From: Candidatus Peregrinibacteria bacterium Gr01-1014_25
GTDB lineage: Bacteria > Patescibacteriota > Gracilibacteria > Peribacterales > Peribacteraceae
DNA length: 64,000 nt
Assembly: GCA_007376205.1 (NCBI GenBank)
Contig: VMFU01000001.1
Coordinates: forward strand, 1-64,000
Reading direction: 5' to 3'
Within the stretch, counting starts at the first letter, position 1. Every line of letters begins with the position of its first letter. A program made the translations under genes and the position numbers. Under the pieces are notes generated by a model. The model did no database searches. It worked only from the letters and a program-made list of their open reading frames with translations, and had not been told where the DNA came from. Positions 58,765 to 64,000 of the stretch are shown piece after piece.

Positions 58765-59149
58765 ACAGGAGAAATTGCCAGGGATACTTCTGGCGCAACC
58801 AACGGAACGTGTACGGCATGGCCGGCTCCCCCCGCCCCCGCTGCCTCTTTTCGCGAAGCGCCTTGCGGACGTCTTTCAATTCTTCATCCAACCACCGGTC
58901 GACACTGGTGATGGTGGCATAACCAACATGGAGATTCTTGCGAATCGCTTCATGGCCCTCTCCTTTGAGAAGCTCTTTGGCCACTGCCAAGCGTCGCATG
59001 GCCATGAGCCATTCGCTGTCCGTGAACAGCCTCCTCAATAATCTCTGTCCACGTTGCGATAGCCCGAGTTCCTCAAAGAGCCGAAGTGTTCTGGCAGTTT
59101 CACGCTGCCATGCTTGCGATGGAATTTTTCGATAATCCAGCTTGCCCAT
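58730..59149 (-). CDS. TrpR/YerC-family repressor-like protein
   Basis: 139 aa. Residues about 25-95 follow the Trp-repressor fold: LFTDSEWLMAMRRLAVAKELLKGEGHEAIRKNLHVGYATITSVDRWL, where the second half is the helix-turn-helix reading head. YerC/YecD proteins share it without the tryptophan link. The C-terminal part is basic then aromatic and unassigned. ATG 59149 is 6 nt after TACGAT (59161-59156). A perfect 30-bp dyad (59166-59195) adjoins that promoter, so it probably represses itself and perhaps the glycosyltransferase genes on the other side. Confidence 0.78.
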   Translation of the reverse strand: MGKLDYRKIPSQAWQRETARTLRLFEELGLSQRGQRLLRRLFTDSEWLMAMRRLAVAKELLKGEGHEAIRKNLHVGYATITSVDRWLDEELKDVRKALREKRQRGRGEPAMPYTFRWLRQKYPWQFLLFNLLLGDPRKE

Positions 59150-59165
59150 GACCGCATCGTACACC

Positions 59166-59195
59166 TACCTACAATTATTTCAATAATTGTAGGTA
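59166..59195. promoter_or_regulatory. 30-bp operator-like dyad
   Basis: Perfect 14-bp arms TACCTACAATTATT and AATAATTGTAGGTA with a TC centre. It lies between the divergent TrpR-like and GT4 genes, 4 bp upstream of the repressor's -10, in an AT-rich stretch. It fits a dimeric repressor site. Confidence 0.75.
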
Positions 59196-59290
59196 AGAAG
59201 AGAATGTAGAAGAGAAAGATCGAGTAAAAGCCAAAAATAAAGGGGTGAATCACGGACTGCATTACTGTGTAATGCGCTATGATGGGCCTG

Positions 59291-60394
59291 ATGAACCTCC
59301 TTATGATCTCCGGGGATCGCATGCTCGCAGCGGGGAAGCGCGGGGCGTTCTGGTACACACTCGAAGAACTCCATCGTCATTTCGACCGCATCGACATCAT
59401 CTGTCCGAAAGCGCGTGGAGCAGCGTCGTCTCCGTTTGCGAATGTTTTCCTCCATCCTTCACCACGCGGACTGTGGTATCAGCCGCTGTGGATTCTGCGA
59501 AAGGGAAAGGAGCTCTGGGCCGCGCACCGCCACGACGTCATGACCGTGCACGAATACCCTCCGTTCTACAACGGGCTGGGGACGTTGCTGCTGCGCCGAG
59601 CCGCGTTCATACCGATAGTTCTGGAAATTCACCACATCGTGGGGTGGCCGCGGGCGGCGAGTGCGACGGAGCGGATCGGGTTCTGCCTCTCGCGCGTCTT
59701 CCTACCATTCGAGGGGAGCGCTGCATCGGCGGTGCGTTGCGTGAGCGGAAGCGTAGAAGCGCAGCTGCGTCGCTGGGGCGTCGCCAATCTCCACCGCGCA
59801 CCCTCGTTGTATCTGGATCACGACGCGCTGCAACCGGATGCCACGATGACGAAGAGCGTCGACGTCGCCTGCTGCGGACGCCTGGTTCGGAGCAAGGGAT
59901 TTGACCGCCTGCTTGAGGCGCTCGCGCTCCTGCCGCGGGCGACGCTCGCAGTCGTCGGGGACGGCCCCGAGCGCGAGCGCCTGGAGCGCCGGGCGCGGAA
60001 CCTGGGCATCGCGGACCGCGTCACGTGGCGCGGGTGGCTGGAGGATCAGACAGCCGTGTACCGCGCGCTGCAGACAGCGCGCGTCATCGCCGTGCCGTCC
60101 TTGAGCGAGGGCGGTCCGCGCATCGCGGTCGAGGCGATGGCGCTCGGCTTGCCCGTCGTTGCAACGCGCGTCGGCATTCTTCCGGACGTCATCGTCGACG
60201 GCGAGAACGGTGCGTTCACGGACGGGTCTCCCGCGGACCTTGCGGCGGTCATCGGCAAACTTCTGGCCGACGAGGCGATGCGGCAGCGTCTCGGGGAATC
60301 CGCGCGCGGCGTCCTGGGTCTCTTCGAGCGCCGCACGCTGATCAAGCAGTACGCAGACTTTCTCAAGTCGATTGTTCCGCTGCCAATGCCATGA
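59291..60394 (+). CDS. Glycosyltransferase family 4
   Basis: 367 aa. NLLMISGDRMLAAGKRGAFWYTLEEL, VACCGRLVRSKGFDRLLEALALL, LAVVGDGPERERL, VTWRGWLED and VIAVPSLSEGGPRIAVEAMALGLPVVATRVGILPDVI. ATG 59291 is taken because TATGAT (59278-59283) ends 7 nt before it; two earlier ATGs lie on that element. First of three coupled transferase genes and potentially under the 59166 dyad. Confidence 0.9.
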   Translation: MNLLMISGDRMLAAGKRGAFWYTLEELHRHFDRIDIICPKARGAASSPFANVFLHPSPRGLWYQPLWILRKGKELWAAHRHDVMTVHEYPPFYNGLGTLLLRRAAFIPIVLEIHHIVGWPRAASATERIGFCLSRVFLPFEGSAASAVRCVSGSVEAQLRRWGVANLHRAPSLYLDHDALQPDATMTKSVDVACCGRLVRSKGFDRLLEALALLPRATLAVVGDGPERERLERRARNLGIADRVTWRGWLEDQTAVYRALQTARVIAVPSLSEGGPRIAVEAMALGLPVVATRVGILPDVIVDGENGAFTDGSPADLAAVIGKLLADEAMRQRLGESARGVLGLFERRTLIKQYADFLKSIVPLPMP

Positions 60395-61524
60395 TGCAGT
60401 ATCCAACCAACTCGTCCGAACGCGGGGGTCTTGCGGGCCCCGCGCGTGGAGGACACCGCTTGTGGGAAAGGATGGTTCGCGGAAGGAAAACCGGAGGTTT
60501 GCCTTTCGCGCTGTTATTTATCACCCAAAAGCTCCATACGCAGGATGCCTTCGGCATCCTCTGGGCCAATGCCTTCGCGGCCCGCGGGTACGACGTGCAT
60601 GTCATCTGCCTGGAGGATCGCACCGCGGCGGGGCAGGGAGCGCTCGGCGACATCACGCCGCGCTTCACGGTGCACTCACTCGGCAAGGAGCACGGCACGG
60701 GGCGCATCCGCCAGGTTCTGCGGTTCTGGTCGCTGATCATCACGCTGCGCTACGACCGCGTCTTCATCCACATGTCGCCGGTGTGGTACGCACTGGGCTG
60801 GTGGTGGTGGCTGCTGCGGGGCATACCCGTGTACCTGTGGTACACGCACTACAAGATGCAGCCGGGCGTACGCCTCTTCGGGTGGTTCGGCCGCCGCTTC
60901 TTCTGCGCGACGGCGCAGAGCCTGCCGCAGTACCGGACATCGCCGAAGAAGATCATCACGGGCCACGGCATCGACCTCGCTTTCTGGCCCAAGCGCCCGA
61001 ATGTTTCTTCCAATCCCAACAGCCTGCTCGTCGTGCACCGGCTCTCCCGCAGCAAGCGGCTGGAATTGATCTTGTACGCGCTCACGCTCCTGCCCGGATT
61101 CACCGTCGACATCTACGGCATCGACGCCGAGGCAGATTACGCCGCCGCGATGCGCAGTCTGGCCGGCAATCTCGGCGTGGACGGCCGCGCGGTGTTCCAT
61201 GGCACGATTCCGATGAAGAAGTTGCCGGCGATCTATACGCGCCACCGTCTGATTCTGAACATGGCATCGGAGACCATCGACAAGACGATGCTGGAGGCGA
61301 TGACGTGCGGTTGCTATCCCGTGACGACGAAGGCCAACGCGCAAGCGATCGGACTGCCCGCGGCTCCGGCGGACGACACGCCGGAGGCGATTGCCGCGTT
61401 CGTGGAATCGGCATCGGCATCGCCGCCTCTCCCCGCGGACGCGCTCTACGCAATCGTCGTCGAGCGGCATAGTCTGGGACGCCTCTTAGACCAGATGGAT
61501 CGCTACATTCGCTCGGGAACATGA
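60391..61524 (+). CDS. Glycosyltransferase family 4
   Basis: 377 aa. N-domain LLFITQKLHTQDAFGILWANAFAARGYDVHVICLED; C-domain NSLLVVHRLSRSKRLELILYAL, VDIYGI, VFHGTIPMKKLPAIY and LILNMASETIDKTMLEAMTCGCYPVTT. The donor block is less typical than in its neighbours. ATGA overlaps on both sides show co-translation. Confidence 0.82.
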   Translation: MMQYPTNSSERGGLAGPARGGHRLWERMVRGRKTGGLPFALLFITQKLHTQDAFGILWANAFAARGYDVHVICLEDRTAAGQGALGDITPRFTVHSLGKEHGTGRIRQVLRFWSLIITLRYDRVFIHMSPVWYALGWWWWLLRGIPVYLWYTHYKMQPGVRLFGWFGRRFFCATAQSLPQYRTSPKKIITGHGIDLAFWPKRPNVSSNPNSLLVVHRLSRSKRLELILYALTLLPGFTVDIYGIDAEADYAAAMRSLAGNLGVDGRAVFHGTIPMKKLPAIYTRHRLILNMASETIDKTMLEAMTCGCYPVTTKANAQAIGLPAAPADDTPEAIAAFVESASASPPLPADALYAIVVERHSLGRLLDQMDRYIRSGT

Positions 61525-62363
61525 CTCCCGCCATCCCCTGCACCGTGCAGCTCCTGTGCCGCAACAACGCGGCATCGATCGGCGCGTGTCTCGATTCCCT
61601 CGGAGAATTCGCGGAGGTCATCGTGCAGGACGGCTCCTCGACCGACGGCACGCGGGAGATCGCGCTCGTTCATCCGAACGTGCGCATCATCGATCAGAAC
61701 CGCGCGTACATCGACGCATCCAGCCGCATCACCGATTTCGCCTCGATGCGCAACGAGAGTATCGCGGCCGCTCGTCACGACTGGCTCTTCGTCGTCGATG
61801 CTGACGAAGCCGTCACACCCGCACAGACGGACGAAGTGCGTTCCATCGTGCAGCGCGGCATCCCGGGCGTGTTCGTCGCCTCGCGCCGCTTCGTCGTCGA
61901 CGGCAAGGTGATCGACCGCTGCTCGGGATACCCCGCGGAACAGATCCGCCTGTTCCACCGATCGTTGACGCACGGCTATGTGAAGACCGTGCATGAACGG
62001 CTGCACCTGAAGAACGGAGTAACGACGCAGCACTTGCAAGAAGAGCTCCTCGTGCCCCTCCCTCCCGCCTCGTCGCTGCCGGCCAAGCACGCGCGCTACC
62101 TCGACATGGAAGTGCGGCGGCTCGGTGTCGTCGGCATGGGCCGCTGGACGCGGTGGATTCTCCTGCGGAATCTGCGCACCGCGGCGGGGTTGCTGCTGCG
62201 CATCGCCTGGATCCGCCTGACGCCCACCCGCGCGACGATCATGCCCCTGCGCTACGAACTTCCCTACGTCGCGCACGTGCTGCGCACGATCGTTCGCACA
62301 TTCCCGCCCTTCGTCGCCGCGAACATCCGCCGCTACGGCGACGACGCCGGCACGAAGCGGTAG
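61521..62363 (+). CDS. Glycosyltransferase family 2
   Basis: 280 aa. CTVQLLCRNNAASIGACLDSLGEFAEVIVQDGSSTDGT and LFVVDADEAVTPAQTDEVRS (DxD), then a GYVKTVHERLHLK acceptor segment; this resembles the WaaE/KdtX-like branch that adds sugars to core glycans. It overlaps the convergent membrane gene by 31 bases. Confidence 0.88.
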   Translation: MTPAIPCTVQLLCRNNAASIGACLDSLGEFAEVIVQDGSSTDGTREIALVHPNVRIIDQNRAYIDASSRITDFASMRNESIAAARHDWLFVVDADEAVTPAQTDEVRSIVQRGIPGVFVASRRFVVDGKVIDRCSGYPAEQIRLFHRSLTHGYVKTVHERLHLKNGVTTQHLQEELLVPLPPASSLPAKHARYLDMEVRRLGVVGMGRWTRWILLRNLRTAAGLLLRIAWIRLTPTRATIMPLRYELPYVAHVLRTIVRTFPPFVAANIRRYGDDAGTKR

Positions 62364-64000
62364 ACGGTGTACGCGCCGACCCGCTCAAAGGACGTGAAGA
62401 GGTCGGCGTACGCGCGCGGAAGCGGTTTCGCGGTGACCAGAACGTCGGGCGCATAGCGCCGGAGCAGGCTGCGCACCTCGACGGGCGCGGGCGGGTGCAC
62501 GTCGCGCTCCAGGCGGGCGCGGATGGTTTGGTCGGGAATGAAGTCCGCGATCGTTTTGTCGAAGGGCTTTTGGAAGAGCGTCGCGAGTTGGTGGGTCGTG
62601 CGGGCGCGAGCGAATGCCTGTCCCGGGTAGTTGCCGAAGACGGGCTGGGCGCCGATGCTCGTCGGCTGCTCGTCCTCCGGGAAGAACGCCAGTTGCACGA
62701 TATACCGCTCGAAGAGTTCGCGATCCGTCGCAAAGAAAATCCGCGCGCCGGGGCCCGTAAGGACGTAGTGCGCCGTGTAGACGGGGACAAGACGGGCGAG
62801 GGTATTATAGGACGCCAGAACAACGCTTTCCGCCGGGAGGCGTTCGTCGAGCCATGCCAGTACACGCCGTTCGTCGGATGCCTGCCACGCCGGCAGCGGG
62901 CTTTCGGCGATAGCAACGGGGAGCGTGCGGAGGACGGACGCGGCAACGAGAACCGTCATGGCGACGCCAACCCATTTGCCCGCCCACAGGAGGAAAATCC
63001 CCAAACAGAGGAACAATCCGGCTACGGTGAACAGACGAACGAAACGTCCATAGTGCCCCTGGAAGTCGGCCTCGTGCCCCGTCACGACATTCGCATTCAC
63101 CGCGATGACACTCGCCATGAGCAAGAAGAGAAGGAGAAGCGGCCGGCGGCCCGTGAGCAGGCGCGCGCGCCATGCGACGACGAGCGCGATCAACCACGTC
63201 CACAGCACCGCCTGCAGGGCGGGAGCGCCGGGGAGGCGACTCTGAATGACGCCGAAGTGCCGGTACGTCTCCAGGAACGCCGGATCGGCTTTGCGCGAGA
63301 GCAGGGCGATGGCATAGGGAAGGGCGAGGAGCGCGAACGGGCCGAAGACGCAGGCGGCGTCCGCAATCCAGGCGCGGATCGGTTGCCGCCGGATGAGCAA
63401 CGCGTGCAGGAGGAGCAGCCCTTCGAACGCGGCAAGAACCGTCCAGTGATAGGAGTAGGTATGGAACATCGCGCCGAGCAGGACGCCGCGCGCAAGGCGG
63501 TGCCACCGCCGCTCCCGATCGGGAAGGAAGAGCAGGCAAAGGAAAAGATTCGGGAAGAGCAACGTCAATTTCGTCGCGTCACGCACGAGATAGTGGACGC
63601 CCCAGACGTCCGCCCAGAACACCGTCGCCGCGGCGACGGCAAGCATGGGGTGGCGCAGCAATCCCCATACCCAGAGGTAGGCGAGCAGCACGTTGAGGAA
63701 TGTGGCGGCGATGTCGGTCAGGGCAATCGCCGTGCCAAGGGGCATGCCCGTGGTGATGATGATGCCTGCCGTGATCCACTCCGCGAACCCGTTCGGCGAA
63801 ATGTCCGCGCGGTGTTCTTTCAGGATGGGATTGCCGATGAGGGGGTATCCGTCGACGACTTCACGGATCCGCGCGAAGTACCGCGCCTCGTCCTCGTCTG
63901 CGCTGCTCTCCACGAGCGGGCGATCCCACGTGCCAAAGCGCGCCCGGTCGACAAGCGTGGGCGCATTCACGAGGAGCGTGATCACACAGGAGAGCAGCAA
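62333..64000 (-). CDS. Polytopic membrane protein, GT-C-like, N-terminus outside window
   Basis: At least 555 aa, open at the window edge. About ten membrane helices and a C-terminal soluble part (about 390-555) with ASYNTLARLVPVYTAHYVLTGPG. Loop motifs near the visible start (SSADEDEARYFARIREVVDGYPLIGNP) are acidic as in GT-C transferases. Family not firmly recognised; position inside the transferase run supports a glycosylation role. Confidence 0.6.
   Translation of the reverse strand: MLLSCVITLLVNAPTLVDRARFGTWDRPLVESSADEDEARYFARIREVVDGYPLIGNPILKEHRADISPNGFAEWITAGIIITTGMPLGTAIALTDIAATFLNVLLAYLWVWGLLRHPMLAVAAATVFWADVWGVHYLVRDATKLTLLFPNLFLCLLFLPDRERRWHRLARGVLLGAMFHTYSYHWTVLAAFEGLLLLHALLIRRQPIRAWIADAACVFGPFALLALPYAIALLSRKADPAFLETYRHFGVIQSRLPGAPALQAVLWTWLIALVVAWRARLLTGRRPLLLLFLLMASVIAVNANVVTGHEADFQGHYGRFVRLFTVAGLFLCLGIFLLWAGKWVGVAMTVLVAASVLRTLPVAIAESPLPAWQASDERRVLAWLDERLPAESVVLASYNTLARLVPVYTAHYVLTGPGARIFFATDRELFERYIVQLAFFPEDEQPTSIGAQPVFGNYPGQAFARARTTHQLATLFQKPFDKTIADFIPDQTIRARLERDVHPPAPVEVRSLLRRYAPDVLVTAKPLPRAYADLFTSFERVGAYTVYRFVPASSP

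Overview
The window comes from a compact, GC-rich bacterial genome read with the standard code. It has short intergenic gaps, many 4-base ATGA gene couplings and many single-gene transcripts. The gene mix fits a Patescibacteria/CPR lineage, most likely Peribacteria-like. It holds a bacterial histone-fold protein, a surface-layer-homology (SLH) protein, an archaeal-style 2-oxoacid:ferredoxin oxidoreductase with ADP-forming acetyl-CoA synthetase, and a very large glycan-building gene set. That placement is inference. An intact RF2 gene with its UGA frameshift argues against the UGA-recoded Gracilibacteria and Absconditabacteria.

Layout. 0.1-9.7 kb: GMP synthase, an O-antigen-ligase-type membrane protein, UDP-GlcNAc 2-epimerase, undecaprenyl-PP synthase, phosphoglycerate mutase, a WecG/TagA glycosyltransferase, a DsbA-fold lipoprotein without its CxxC, an SLH protein and TrmD. 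9.8-15.8 kb: an unusual regulatory block. It has a sigma-70 factor with an RNA-polymerase alpha-CTD-like tail, flanked by a methyltransferase and a helix-turn-helix-like protein that share an N-terminal module with it, then a DNA-binding protein with AT-hook-like motifs. 16-25 kb: a glycosyltransferase, the flavodoxin/KorA/KorB operon, membrane proteins and ADP-forming acetyl-CoA synthetase. 25-31.5 kb: NIF3, the infC-rpmI-rplT operon, two PilN/PilO-like proteins, prfB, tRNA-Ser and a peptidase E. 31.8-32.1 kb: the histone doublet with its own promoter and terminator. 32-46.5 kb: nucleotide-sugar genes (UDP-glucose dehydrogenase, UDP-glucuronate-type epimerase, Gmd, a ColD-like dehydratase), lipid-linked glycosylation genes, and purine genes (an animal-type PurC-PurE fusion and PurM). 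46.6-49.6 kb: a tautomerase-fold protein, an ECF sigma factor in an AT-rich patch, tRNA-Thr and SufU/SufS. 49.7-64 kb: a long run of glycosyltransferases with RmlA/RmlB and a TrpR-family repressor that sits beside a 30-bp dyad.

How the genes work together. Nucleotide-sugar enzymes, GT2/GT4 transferases, GtrA/DPM-type lipid carriers, GT-C-like membrane proteins and the ligase together look like a surface glycan or S-layer glycosylation system. Pyruvate or another 2-oxoacid would be oxidised by KorAB with flavodoxin as electron carrier, and the acyl-CoA converted to ATP by the ADP-forming synthetase.

Two genome-scale patterns stand out. First, short arrays of 7-base tandem repeats of many different sequences are scattered between genes and in frame inside genes, so unrelated enzymes carry the same peptide insert. 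Second, more than twenty genes have a TANNNT -10 element only 6-11 bases before the start codon, which predicts leaderless mRNAs. I used that spacing to choose several starts. No gene-free stretch exceeds 300 bases. All family assignments were made by eye from the translations; no database search was run.
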